From: Clostridiales bacterium
Lineage (GTDB): Bacteria > Bacillota > Clostridia > Peptostreptococcales > Anaerovoracaceae
Reading direction: 5' to 3'
Assembly (NCBI GenBank): GCA_009778945.1
Contig: WRFF01000018.1
Coordinates: 1-16,288, forward strand
Length of the DNA stretch: 16,288 nucleotides
A program made the position numbers and the translations under genes. The notes beneath the pieces were generated by a model. That model did not search any database. It saw only the letters and a program-made list of their open reading frames with translations, and was not told the DNA's origin. Shown here one piece after another: positions 1 to 8,785 of the stretch (positions are counted from its first letter, which is position 1; each line of letters opens with the position of its first letter).

Positions 1-792
1 ATGGGCAGCCTGATCGAGCACAGCGTCACGGTATTTCTGGGCGTACCTGCGATGTATATGATGTTTATCGAAGCCGGGAAAAACAATATCTTCTTCCCGA
101 AGCTGCGGATTGCGATCTCGGGCGGAGCGCCTCTGCCGGTCGATGTGTACCATAAGTCCATTGAGATCGCACACTTGCCCATCATCGAAGGCTACGGGCT
201 GACCGAGGCCTCGCCGTCCTCCGCTTTCAATCCGCCGTCGGGCGTGCGCAAGCCGGGTTCCATCGGGCCGGCGATCGCCGAAGTGGACGCCATCATCGGC
301 GGGGAAAATAACGAAGAGCTTCCCATCGGCGAAGTGGGCGAACTGCTTTTGCGCGGGCCGAACGTGATGCAGGGTTACTATGGGCGGCCCGAAGAAACGG
401 CGGAAGCCCTGCGGGGCGGCTGGCTGCACACGGGCGACCTGGCGAAGATGGATGAGGACCGGTATATCTATATCGTCGACCGCAAAAAAGACATGATCAT
501 CGTCGCGGGCCTGAACGTCTATCCGCGGGAGATCGAGGAGGCGCTTTTCGACCACCCGAAAGTGCGCGACGCCGCGGTCGTGGGAGAACCGGACGCCCTG
601 CGCGGGGAGTCCGTTGTAGCGTACGTCGTGCTGAAGGAAGGCGAAGAGGCCCATCACAAGGAGATCCTCCGGTGGCTGCGGGAGCGGCTCGCGACCTATA
701 AGATCCCGCGGCGGCTTGAATTCGTGGAGGAACTGCCGCGAAACAGCTCGGGAAAAATTATAAAACGCGCGCTGCGGAAGGAAGCGGAATAG
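1..792 (+). CDS. Acyl-CoA synthetase (AMP-forming), C-terminal part, cut by window edge
   Basis: C-terminal 263 residues of an ANL-superfamily acyl-CoA synthetase, which activates a carboxylic acid with ATP and transfers it to CoA. Visible motifs are ISGGAPLP (about 38-45), EGYGLTE (63-69), GWLHTGD (140-146, with the AMP-ribose Asp), DRKKDMI (160-166, the hinge into the mobile C-terminal domain) and NSSGK (248-252, with the catalytic Lys of motif A10). The family normally has about 500-560 residues, so the ATP-binding P-loop half lies to the left. The ATG at base 1 is therefore most likely an internal methionine. The spectrum resembles medium/long-chain fatty acyl-CoA ligases (FadD-like), but substrate cannot be read from this half. 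The gene ends 4 bp before the converging panC stop, and no terminator is visible between them. Confidence 0.9.
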   Translation: MGSLIEHSVTVFLGVPAMYMMFIEAGKNNIFFPKLRIAISGGAPLPVDVYHKSIEIAHLPIIEGYGLTEASPSSAFNPPSGVRKPGSIGPAIAEVDAIIGGENNEELPIGEVGELLLRGPNVMQGYYGRPEETAEALRGGWLHTGDLAKMDEDRYIYIVDRKKDMIIVAGLNVYPREIEEALFDHPKVRDAAVVGEPDALRGESVVAYVVLKEGEEAHHKEILRWLRERLATYKIPRRLEFVEELPRNSSGKIIKRALRKEAE

Positions 793-796
793 GGAA

Positions 797-1666
797 CTAT
801 AGCGTGAGATTGTCGATAAGCCGCACGTCGCCGATATAGACGGCAAGCGCGGCAAGCGCGCCGGGGAAGGCGGTTTCGAGGCTTTCAAACGTGACGGGGT
901 CCACGATTTCGATATATTCGATGCGGGCGGGCGGCTCGGCGCCTATGACGGCTTGCATGGCCTCCCGCAGGCGGGCGGCGTCCCGTTCGCCGGCGCGGGA
1001 AAGTGTTTCGGCTTCGCAGAGCGCGCGGTACAGGCAGCGCGCCGCGATACGTTCCTTGTCCGCGAGGCGCGCGTTGCGCGAACTCATCGCCAGGCCGTCC
1101 GGCTCCCGCACGGTCTCACAGCCTTTGACTTCGACCGGGAAATCGAGCTCCTTTGCCATCTTGCGCACGACGGCGAGCTGCTGCGCGTCTTTCTGCCCGA
1201 AATAGGCGCGATCCGGCAGCGCCGCGTGAAAGAGCTTCGTAACGACGGTGCACACGCCGCGGAAATGCGCTTCGCGCACGGATCCGCAGAGGGTTTCCGA
1301 AATGCCGGCCATATCGACAAAGGTTGAAAACCCTTCCGGGTACATCACGGCGGGAGAAGGGGCGTAGACGGCGTCCGCGCCGGCTTTCCCCGCGGCGGCG
1401 GCGTCCGATTCAAGTTGCTGCGGATAGCGTGCGAAATCCCGCGGATCGTCGAACTGGATCGGATTCACAAAGATGCTGACAACCGTGCGGCCGTTTTCGG
1501 CCGCGGACCGGCGAATCAGGCTCAGATGCCCCTCGTGCAGGGCGCCCATGGTGGGGACGAGGCCGATGGCCTGTTTGGCCGCACGCTGTGACAGCGCGTA
1601 AGCCCGCATGCCCTCCGGCGCCCGGAAAACGGGGATCCCGATTTTTTTGTCTTGCTTCCCATTCAT
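797..1666 (-). CDS. panC: Pantothenate synthetase (pantoate--beta-alanine ligase)
   Basis: Joins pantoate and beta-alanine with ATP to make pantothenate, the last step of vitamin B5 synthesis in the cytoplasm. The protein is 289 residues, the usual length being about 280. Family motifs are present in order: PTMGALHEGHLSL (38-50, nucleotide-binding HxGH), IFVNPIQF (65-72), GQKDAQQLAVVRKM (157-170) and REPDGLAMSSRN (187-198). The start is the ATG at 1666, preceded by a strong GGAGG about 7 nt away. This ATG overlaps the stop of the upstream DUF2520 gene as ATGA (1663-1666), so the two are translationally coupled. No panB or panD is in the window. The opposite strand carries several open frames here, which are shadows. 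Confidence 0.97.
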   Translation of the reverse strand: MNGKQDKKIGIPVFRAPEGMRAYALSQRAAKQAIGLVPTMGALHEGHLSLIRRSAAENGRTVVSIFVNPIQFDDPRDFARYPQQLESDAAAAGKAGADAVYAPSPAVMYPEGFSTFVDMAGISETLCGSVREAHFRGVCTVVTKLFHAALPDRAYFGQKDAQQLAVVRKMAKELDFPVEVKGCETVREPDGLAMSSRNARLADKERIAARCLYRALCEAETLSRAGERDAARLREAMQAVIGAEPPARIEYIEIVDPVTFESLETAFPGALAALAVYIGDVRLIDNLTL

Positions 1667-2559
1667 TTGCTTTCCTCCCCCCGCAGCAGGGACGTGATCC
1701 CCGTATCATTCCGTTCGGGATGCCTCTCCTTCGCGATTTTTGCGGCAATCAGGGAGAGTGCGCGGTAGGCGTCCTGTGTCTCCGCGGGTGCGTTTTGCAG
1801 CGCCGCGAGATGCTTTTCAATCACCTTCAGGTCGCCGCGCTCGATGGGCCCGGTCAGCGCCGCCATGGGGCCTTCGGCTGCGATATTTTCCGCGGCCCCC
1901 AAAAATAGCGGACGCCATGCGCGCTCCGCAAAATCCTCGGGGAGCCCGCAGGAGCGGAAAAGCTCCGCCCCCATTTGGGCGGCGGCTGCGATCAGGTTGC
2001 TGGAGACGGTACAGGCCGCGTGATAAAGCACTTTTTCATGCGCCGCGATAGGCGCAAAGGGGTTTCCGAGCGCCGTGAGCAGCGTACCGGCCAACTCCCG
2101 GAAGGCCGCGTCCCCTTCGATTGTAAAATAAGCCGCGTGCAGCGTCTGTTGGTCCGCCTCCCCGCCTGTAAGCGAGGCGAGCGGGTGAAGGGAGCCGGGA
2201 TGGACGCCGGCCTCCGCGGCGCCCGCGAAGATCTCCGAACCGAGGCTGCCGCTCAGATGGCCGACGAACAGGCCGTTTTGGAGATGCGGGCGCAGCGTTT
2301 CCCAGACGTCCGCGATCCGGTCGTCCGGCGTCGTCACCAGGATCAGGCCGCTTGCGGCGGCGAGCGCGGAAAGCTCCGTGAAGGCGAGGCTGCCGGTCGC
2401 CCGCGCCGCCGCTTCGGCGGAAGCGGGATTTTGGCTCAGATAGCCGGAGACGGCCGCCGCCCCGGCGAGATAGCAGCCGAGGCTGCGGCCGGCCTTGCCC
2501 GCCCCGATGAACCCGACGCGCGGCAAATCCTGATTTTGAATCATTTCGCGTTCTTTCAT
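1663..2559 (-). CDS. Rossmann-like/DUF2520 protein, candidate ketopantoate reductase
   Basis: A 298-residue protein with an N-terminal NAD(P)-binding Rossmann fold: GxGxxG as GAGKAG at 19-24, strand ending VTTPDD around 75-80. It continues with SGSLGS and HPGSLHPLASLTG in the middle and a helical C-terminal DUF2520 domain (YHAACTVSSNLIAAAA). The layout is that of 2-hydroxyacid/ketopantoate reductase-like dehydrogenases. It is the first gene of a pair overlapping panC. In some bacteria lacking PanE, a DUF2520-type protein (PanG) has been reported as the ketopantoate reductase. The operon position makes that the favoured role here, by inference. The start is ATG 2559; an in-frame ATG five codons later is possible, and neither has a strong ribosome site. 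A pyrroline-carboxylate reductase-like function is less likely. Confidence 0.85.
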   Translation of the reverse strand: MKEREMIQNQDLPRVGFIGAGKAGRSLGCYLAGAAAVSGYLSQNPASAEAAARATGSLAFTELSALAAASGLILVTTPDDRIADVWETLRPHLQNGLFVGHLSGSLGSEIFAGAAEAGVHPGSLHPLASLTGGEADQQTLHAAYFTIEGDAAFRELAGTLLTALGNPFAPIAAHEKVLYHAACTVSSNLIAAAAQMGAELFRSCGLPEDFAERAWRPLFLGAAENIAAEGPMAALTGPIERGDLKVIEKHLAALQNAPAETQDAYRALSLIAAKIAKERHPERNDTGITSLLRGEESK

Positions 2560-2619
2560 AATTCTGATATTCTATCATATAGGATATGGCGGCAGGGTGA
2601 CGAAAGGAACGGCATTCGA

Positions 2620-2643
2620 ATGAACAGGACGCGTGGCATATGA
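2620..2643 (+). other. Seven-codon upstream reading frame overlapping the transporter start
   Basis: ATG at 2620 opens a frame of seven codons (MNRTRGI) whose TGA overlaps the transporter ATG at 2640 as ATGA. An AAAGGA sequence at 2603-2608 sits about 11 nt before this small ATG and is a better ribosome site than the AGGA at 2626-2629 in front of the transporter. It may couple translation to the transporter or be chance. Confidence 0.25.
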
Positions 2644-4109
2644 AAACCAAAAACGGGCCGATCGATGTGAGATGGGTTGTGATTATCGCCGCCCTGGTTT
2701 TGCTCCTGCTGCCGCATTTCCTTATGGACAAAGCTTCGGGAGAGGAAAATTTCGGCGAAACCCTTTCTCCCTGGTACTGCATCCCCTTTGTCGGAATGCT
2801 CCTGTCGATCGCGCTTTTTCCGCTGTTCAAACCGCATTTTTGGGAGCGCCATATGTCCACGGTGACGATCCTGTGGTCGCTTTGTTTTCTGATCCCCTTT
2901 GCGCTCCTGCAGGGGGCTCACGCGGCGGGCTCGCAGTTTTATGAGATCATGCTGCTCGATTATCTGCCTTTCATCGTGCTGCTCTGGGGCTTGTTTGCGG
3001 TTTCCGGCGGTATCGTCCTGAAGGGTTCGCTGTCCGGGTCTCCGAAGGCCAATCTGATCCTTTTGGTTATCGGCACGCTGCTCGCGAGCTGGATCGGAAC
3101 AGCGGGCGCCAGCGTGCTGTTGATCCGCCCGCTGCTGCGCGCGAACGCGTGGCGCGAAAAGAAGGCGCATACGGTGGTTTTCTTTATCTTCCTCGTCTCC
3201 AATATCGGCGGCGTCCTGACGCCGGTCGGCGATCCGCCGCTCTTCCTCGGGTTTCTGCACGGAGTCCCGTTCTTCCAGACCCTGCATCTGGCGCCGCTTT
3301 TGCTTTTCAACGCGGCCGTCCTGCTCGTTGTCTTTTTCCTGATAGACAGAAGGGCTTACAAAAAAGAGATCGCGGCGGGGCGGAAACCCCCGGGGGCAGC
3401 GAAAGGGCCGCTGCGCGTCGAGGGGCTGCACAACTTGGTCTTCCTTGCGATGATCGTCGGCGCGGTCATCCTCTCCGGCATCCTCGGATCGCTCGAAAGC
3501 TGGCGGGACCCGTCGACGGGCGCGCCGATTGCGGCGCCGATTCCCGGCGATTCCGGCCTGCCCGTGAACGTCATCGTTCAGATGCTGATCATCCTCGCGG
3601 CTGGCTTCCTTTCGCTCAAAACGACGCGGAAGAAGGCGCGTGAACCGAACCGTTTCACCTGGGGCCCGATCAAGGAGGTCGCGGTCCTCTTTGCCGGTAT
3701 CTTTGTGACGATGATCCCTGCGCTCGCCATCCTGCACGCGCGCGGCGCCGGCCTCGGGCTCACGGAGCCCTGGCAGTTCTTCTGGGCGACGGGCGCGCTG
3801 AGTTCGTTCCTGGACAACGCGCCGACCTATCTCGCCTTCCTGTCGACGGCGGCTTCGCTCGGGACGAGCGGGATCACGACGACGCTCGGGACGATCGCGC
3901 CGCCGCTCCTGGCGGCCGTCTCCGCAGGCGCCGTCTTTATGGGCGCGAATACCTATATCGGCAACGCGCCGAATTTCATGGTGCGCTGCATCGCGGAAGA
4001 AGACGGGGTGAAAATGCCGAGTTTCTTCGGTTATATGGGCTGGGCGGGAGCGATTCTGATCCCGCTCTTCGTCCTCGATACGATCTTCTTTTTTATAATC
4101 GGGGTATAA
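2640..4109 (+). CDS. Na+/H+ antiporter / citrate-type (IT superfamily) membrane transporter
   Basis: A 489-residue polytopic membrane protein with about 11-12 hydrophobic segments starting near residue 12. Two half-repeats each carry a polar discontinuity typical of ion transporter (IT) superfamily proteins: SNIGGVLTPVGDPPLFLG (187-204) and LDNAPTYLAFLS (391-402). NTYIGNAPNFMV (437-448) follows near the C-terminus. Proteins of this type are usually annotated as sodium:proton antiporter (NhaD/UIT-like) or putative citrate transporter. The sequence cannot decide the substrate. It acts in the cytoplasmic membrane. A hydrophilic loop at about 236-262 separates the halves. The ATG at 2640 is chosen because hydrophobic sequence begins just after it, with AGGA 10 nt upstream. 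The gene converges on DUF362 with a 15-bp gap and no clear terminator. It is divergent from the panC unit. Confidence 0.85.
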   Translation: MKTKNGPIDVRWVVIIAALVLLLLPHFLMDKASGEENFGETLSPWYCIPFVGMLLSIALFPLFKPHFWERHMSTVTILWSLCFLIPFALLQGAHAAGSQFYEIMLLDYLPFIVLLWGLFAVSGGIVLKGSLSGSPKANLILLVIGTLLASWIGTAGASVLLIRPLLRANAWREKKAHTVVFFIFLVSNIGGVLTPVGDPPLFLGFLHGVPFFQTLHLAPLLLFNAAVLLVVFFLIDRRAYKKEIAAGRKPPGAAKGPLRVEGLHNLVFLAMIVGAVILSGILGSLESWRDPSTGAPIAAPIPGDSGLPVNVIVQMLIILAAGFLSLKTTRKKAREPNRFTWGPIKEVAVLFAGIFVTMIPALAILHARGAGLGLTEPWQFFWATGALSSFLDNAPTYLAFLSTAASLGTSGITTTLGTIAPPLLAAVSAGAVFMGANTYIGNAPNFMVRCIAEEDGVKMPSFFGYMGWAGAILIPLFVLDTIFFFIIGV

Positions 4110-4124
4110 CGGCCAGCGGAGACG

Positions 4125-5009
4125 TCATCCCTTTTGCAGGATTTCGCCCACGCGGGCCGCGATCTGCGCGCTCGCCTCGTCGTCCGTCACGATTTCGATT
4201 TCGCTTGGGCCTGCGGCGCCAAGGCCCAGTTCCACGGCGCGGACGATCTGCTCCTGCGCGAATATCGGCGTGTCCATAATGGCGCTGTTTGAGCCGACGC
4301 TTTTCAGTACCGCGAGCCCGACGGCGTCAAGCGCGATCCGGTCGCTGCCCGCGAGCATGAGGTTGGCCCGGTACCGTTTCCCTTCCATCGGGCCTCCGTC
4401 CGTGAACACTTCGACCGCATCGGCGATCACAAGGTCGGGCGTGTAGGCCACGTTGATCTCCGCGATCATCTTGCGCATATCCGGCCCGTCGTGGAGCAGA
4501 TGGAAATCCTCGGGCGTCAGCCCGACGGCAAGCTTGAGCGAACAGGAAAACACGCCGCCGAAACCGTGCGTTTTCAGGCAGCAGGTGGCGACGGAAGCGT
4601 CCGCGTCCAGCACCGCGCGCGGTATCTGCAGGCCGCCCGGCCAATGAAAACCGGGGCGGTCGACCGTGATCCAGCCCGCTTCGGGCATCGTTTCAAAATT
4701 CAAAACTTCCGCCCCGTATTTGCCGCACAGCGCCGCAAGCCCCTTTGCTTCAAAAACTTCGGCGGTCACGGCGGGGCCGCTGCGCTCGCCTACCACGATC
4801 TTTTTCGCGTTCGCGGCGCGGACGCCTTCAAGCAGGGCGTCGAGCGTGTCAACGTGCGTTGAGCCGGGCGAAGGGTCGGCGGTGTTGAAATTGGGCTTCA
4901 CATACACCGTCTTGTTCGTGTAGTCGGGCAGCGGAAAATGCTTCAGGCAGCGCCGCGCCCCGGCCCCCCGGTCCTCCGCCGCAACCAGGTATACTTCAGA
5001 TTTTTTCAT
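4125..5009 (-). CDS. DUF362 domain-containing protein
   Basis: A 294-residue soluble protein of the DUF362 family. Visible family features are VKPNFN (37-42), the ERSG segment (75-78), a conserved central stretch with CLKTHGFGG (144-152), CSLKLAVG (156-163) and DAVEVFTDGGP (197-207). Many relatives carry a C-terminal 2x[4Fe-4S] ferredoxin domain; this one ends after the DUF362 core with no CxxCxxC cluster, so it is the short form. Its biochemical role is not known to me and none is assigned. The start is ATG 5009, with GGAGGAG (5014-5020) 4 nt away. It lies 95 bp downstream of the ATL gene on the same strand and may have its own promoter there. Confidence 0.85.
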   Translation of the reverse strand: MKKSEVYLVAAEDRGAGARRCLKHFPLPDYTNKTVYVKPNFNTADPSPGSTHVDTLDALLEGVRAANAKKIVVGERSGPAVTAEVFEAKGLAALCGKYGAEVLNFETMPEAGWITVDRPGFHWPGGLQIPRAVLDADASVATCCLKTHGFGGVFSCSLKLAVGLTPEDFHLLHDGPDMRKMIAEINVAYTPDLVIADAVEVFTDGGPMEGKRYRANLMLAGSDRIALDAVGLAVLKSVGSNSAIMDTPIFAQEQIVRAVELGLGAAGPSEIEIVTDDEASAQIAARVGEILQKG

Positions 5010-5074
5010 AACGCTCCTCCTTCATCTATGTTTTATTCCCGCCGCTTATGGCGAAAGAATTACTCTTCCCTACC

Positions 5075-5083
5075 ATCATATCA
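5075..5083 (-). promoter_or_regulatory. Extended -10 element upstream of the DUF362 gene
   Basis: On the minus strand TGA-TATGAT (5083 to 5075) is an extended -10 match about 65 nt before the DUF362 start. A TTGACG sits 22 nt further upstream, too far for a standard -35, so the extended -10 would have to suffice. Confidence 0.3.
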
Positions 5084-5104
5084 CGCATACCACGATTGGG
5101 CGCG

Positions 5105-6845
<1,741 letters not shown>

Positions 6846-6897
6846 TCAGTAAATTCATATTTTTTCTTTTTTTCATGTCTCTGCGAAAATCTACCCG

Positions 6898-6937
6898 AAA
6901 AAATGCCCGAAAACCATCTCTCTGAAATGGTTTTCGG
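6898..6937 (-). terminator. Intrinsic terminator after tRNA-Leu
   Basis: A perfect 11-bp inverted repeat (6907-6917 with 6927-6937) closes a 9-nt loop. On the minus strand it is followed within 3 nt by six Ts (6903 to 6898). It begins 9 nt beyond the tRNA CCA end, so it should end the tRNA transcript before gdhA. Confidence 0.85.
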
Positions 6938-6945
6938 ACACTCTT

Positions 6946-7030
6946 TGGTGCGGTTAAGAGGACTCGAACCTCCATGAGTCTCCTCACACGGACCTGAACC
7001 GTGCGCGTCTGCCAGTTCCGCCATAACCGC
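6946..7030 (-). tRNA. tRNA-Leu (anticodon CAG), CCA encoded
   Basis: Class II tRNA. The acceptor stem is GCGGTTA (7030-7024) pairing with TAACCGC (6956-6950), then discriminator A (6949) and an encoded CCA (6948-6946). The anticodon stem CACGG/CCGTG encloses the loop TTCAGGT, giving anticodon CAG, which reads CUG leucine codons. A long variable arm (TGAGGAGACTCA) and the T-arm loop GTTCGAGTC confirm the Leu class. It has its own promoter and terminator, so it is a single-gene transcription unit. Confidence 0.97.
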
Positions 7031-7059
7031 GCGGATATTGCGACATAAAGCCGAACCTT

Positions 7060-7089
7060 ATTTTACCGCAGTTGAACGCGTTTTGTAAA
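7060..7089 (-). promoter_or_regulatory. Promoter of tRNA-Leu
   Basis: The minus strand has TTTACA (7089-7084), an 18-nt spacer and TAAAAT (7065-7060), each hexamer matching the sigma-A consensus at five of six bases. The -10 lies 29 nt before the mature tRNA 5' end, a normal spacing. Confidence 0.65.
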
Positions 7090-7183
7090 GGTTACGGCGA
7101 AAAAAATCCCATAATCCGCCCGCTGAAATTTTTTTTAAGCAGAACGGCCGAAGAATGAAAAATAAGTGCCAGTCTTCAGAAAT

Positions 7184-7198
7184 TCCGGAAATTCCGGA
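7184..7198. promoter_or_regulatory. 15-bp palindrome, possible operator
   Basis: TCCGGAAATTCCGGA is a perfect odd palindrome. It lies just left of the inverted-repeat element and between the tRNA-Leu promoter and coaB. It could be a protein-binding site, but no regulator gene is nearby and nothing else supports that. Confidence 0.25.
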
Positions 7199-7202
7199 CT
7201 TG

Positions 7203-7333
7203 ATAGCACAAATTGACGGTTATGTATGCCCATACATGGATTTTTACGGTTATTCCATCAAATCAGGTCGATAAAAGGCAAAAAAACGGCGAAATCTGGT
7301 CCGAAAACATACATAACCGTCAATTTGTACTAT
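7203..7333. repeat. 131-bp element with 26-bp terminal inverted repeats (MITE-like)
   Basis: The arms 7203-7228 and 7308-7333 are inverted copies that match at 25 of 26 positions (21 perfect inside, then one mismatch and four more pairs). They enclose 79 bp with no coding capacity. The left arm continues into a small hairpin (ATGTATG, CC, CATACAT at 7222-7237), and the octamer ACGGTTAT recurs at 7246-7253. The size and end structure resemble a miniature inverted-repeat element or a repetitive intergenic palindrome. No convincing target-site duplication is seen: the flanks are TTG and GAA. It sits outside the proposed coaB transcript. Confidence 0.6.
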
Positions 7334-7394
7334 GAAACGCCATAATTCCTGTACCGGCCTCCGGCGCCGGTCTGCACGGAAATCAAACCTGTTG

Positions 7395-7400
7395 TACAAT
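7395..7400 (+). promoter_or_regulatory. Candidate -10 box of the coaB operon
   Basis: TACAAT matches the -10 consensus at five of six positions and ends 6 nt before the coaB ATG, so transcription would begin at or next to the start codon. The -35 at 17 nt (CTGCAC, 7372-7377) is poor. The rest of 7031-7406 carries the tRNA promoter, a palindrome and the inverted-repeat element, and no gene. Confidence 0.4.
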
Positions 7401-7406
7401 AACGCT

Positions 7407-8225
7407 ATGGAAAAAGCAGATAGAACATTGCGTATTTTGATTACGGCGGGCGGGACGTCCGAAAAAATCGACGAGGTGCGGCGGATTACAAATTCCGGAA
7501 CAGGGCGCCTCGGGGCGCTGATCGCGGAGACATTCGCGGCGTCGGATAGGGGGACGCAGATCGACTTTCTGTGTTCGGCGGATGCTGTGCGCCCCAAAAC
7601 GCATACTGCGCGTGTGACGGTCGCGGGCGACGTGTCGGCGCTGAAAGCGGAGGCGGAACGTCTGGCTGCGGAGACGCCGTATGACATTATCATTCACAGC
7701 ATGGCGGTAGGGGATTATCGTGTGCGCGCGGTGACCGACGCGGCGCTGCTCGGCAGCGAGGTGCTCGAGCGGCTGTCCTTCATTGCGTGCGGGGATTCGT
7801 CCTCGCCGGAGGAAGCGGTGGCGGACGCGATCCTGTCCCCGCCGCAGATCAAAGACGCCAAAATTTCCTCGGACAAGGAAAATCTGATCGTGGTGCTCGA
7901 GAAAGCGCCGAAGATCATCGCGCTGCTGCGCGGGCTTGCGCCGAAAGCGGTGATCATCGGTTTCAAACTGCTTGCGGACGCGGACGCGGAGGAGCTTCTG
8001 CGCGCCGGGCACGCGCTGCTTGTGAAGAACGGCTGCGACTTTGTGTTCGCGAACGATATGAACACGGTGCGCTCGGACCGGCATGAAGGGATTCTGATCG
8101 CGCCGGACCGGACGGCGGAACGCGCCGCAGGGAAAGGCGCCATCGCCGACCTGATTGTGCGCCGCGCGCTCGCGCGCCTTGCGGAGAAGCAAGCGGCGGG
8201 AGAAGGAGAAAAGGAGAGACTGTAA
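7407..8225 (+). CDS. coaB: Phosphopantothenate--cysteine ligase, monofunctional
   Basis: Second step of coenzyme A synthesis: couples 4'-phosphopantothenate to cysteine in the cytoplasm. The protein is 272 residues and corresponds only to the CoaB half of the usual CoaBC fusion. Seen in order are ITAGGTSEKIDEVRRITN (12-29), SGTGRLG (30-36), HSMAVGDYRV (97-106), KISSDKENL (152-160), IGFKLLA (184-190) and FANDMN (214-219). The stand-alone form is known from streptococci and other Gram-positives. The start at ATG 7407 is preferred because the CoaB fold begins there. An earlier ATG at 7332 lies in the inverted-repeat arm and adds 25 unlike residues. There is no Shine-Dalgarno before 7407. The stop overlaps coaC by one base (TAATG). 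Confidence 0.92.
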   Translation: MEKADRTLRILITAGGTSEKIDEVRRITNSGTGRLGALIAETFAASDRGTQIDFLCSADAVRPKTHTARVTVAGDVSALKAEAERLAAETPYDIIIHSMAVGDYRVRAVTDAALLGSEVLERLSFIACGDSSSPEEAVADAILSPPQIKDAKISSDKENLIVVLEKAPKIIALLRGLAPKAVIIGFKLLADADAEELLRAGHALLVKNGCDFVFANDMNTVRSDRHEGILIAPDRTAERAAGKGAIADLIVRRALARLAEKQAAGEGEKERL

Positions 8226-8785
8226 TGGCGAGAATTTTGCTTGGCGTATCGGGCGGCATCGCCGCGTACAAGGCCTGCGATATCGCGAGCCGGCTCACGC
8301 GCGCGGGCCACACGGTGGATGTCGTAATGACGAAGAACGCGGGCGAGTTTGTGACGCCGCTGACGTTTCAGACGCTGACGAAAAACCGGGTTTATACGGA
8401 CATGTTTGCGCCGTCCTGTGATTTCAGCGTGGAGCATATCGCGCTCGCGAAGCGCGCGGACGCCGTCGTGCTTGCGCCGGCGACCGCAAACCTCATCGGG
8501 AAACTTGCCTGCGGGATCGCGGACGATCTGCTGACCACCGTGCTTTTGGCGGCGTGGCGAAAGCCCATACTGCTTTGCCCCGCGATGAATACGGCGATGT
8601 ACGAAAATCCGGCCGTACAGGAAAACCTTGAGAAACTGCGCGCACGCGGGATCCGCGCCATCACCCCCGAAGAGGGGCCGCTTGCCTGCGGCGATGAAGG
8701 GACAGGGCGCCTTGCCGATCCGGCTGCGATCTGCGCGGCGGCGGAGGAGATGATAATGGAAAGAACGGAAGGGAAAGCCCTATGA
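8225..8785 (+). CDS. coaC: Phosphopantothenoylcysteine decarboxylase, monofunctional
   Basis: Flavoprotein that decarboxylates 4'-phosphopantothenoylcysteine to 4'-phosphopantetheine, the step after CoaB. The protein is 186 residues, typical for stand-alone CoaC of the HFCD flavoprotein family. Visible are the FMN-binding start GVSGGIAAYKA (7-17), catalytic His71 in VEHIALAKRAD, PATANLIGK (86-94), the substrate-binding PAMNTAMYENP (119-129) and the flap ACGDEGTGR with Cys155. AAAGGAG precedes the ATG. Both ends overlap neighbours (TAATG with coaB, ATGA with glnN), so the three genes form one coupled operon. Confidence 0.95.
   Translation: MARILLGVSGGIAAYKACDIASRLTRAGHTVDVVMTKNAGEFVTPLTFQTLTKNRVYTDMFAPSCDFSVEHIALAKRADAVVLAPATANLIGKLACGIADDLLTTVLLAAWRKPILLCPAMNTAMYENPAVQENLEKLRARGIRAITPEEGPLACGDEGTGRLADPAAICAAAEEMIMERTEGKAL

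Noticed and set aside
2556..3737. A 393-codon minus-strand frame opposite the transporter gene
   Set aside because: Low-complexity charged composition (RR, DD, QQ runs) and no start signals; it is the shadow of a hydrophobic plus-strand protein.
7332..7406. A 25-residue N-terminal extension of coaB from ATG 7332
   Set aside because: The ATG lies in the inverted-repeat arm, the extension is unlike CoaB and the likely -10 box lies downstream of it.
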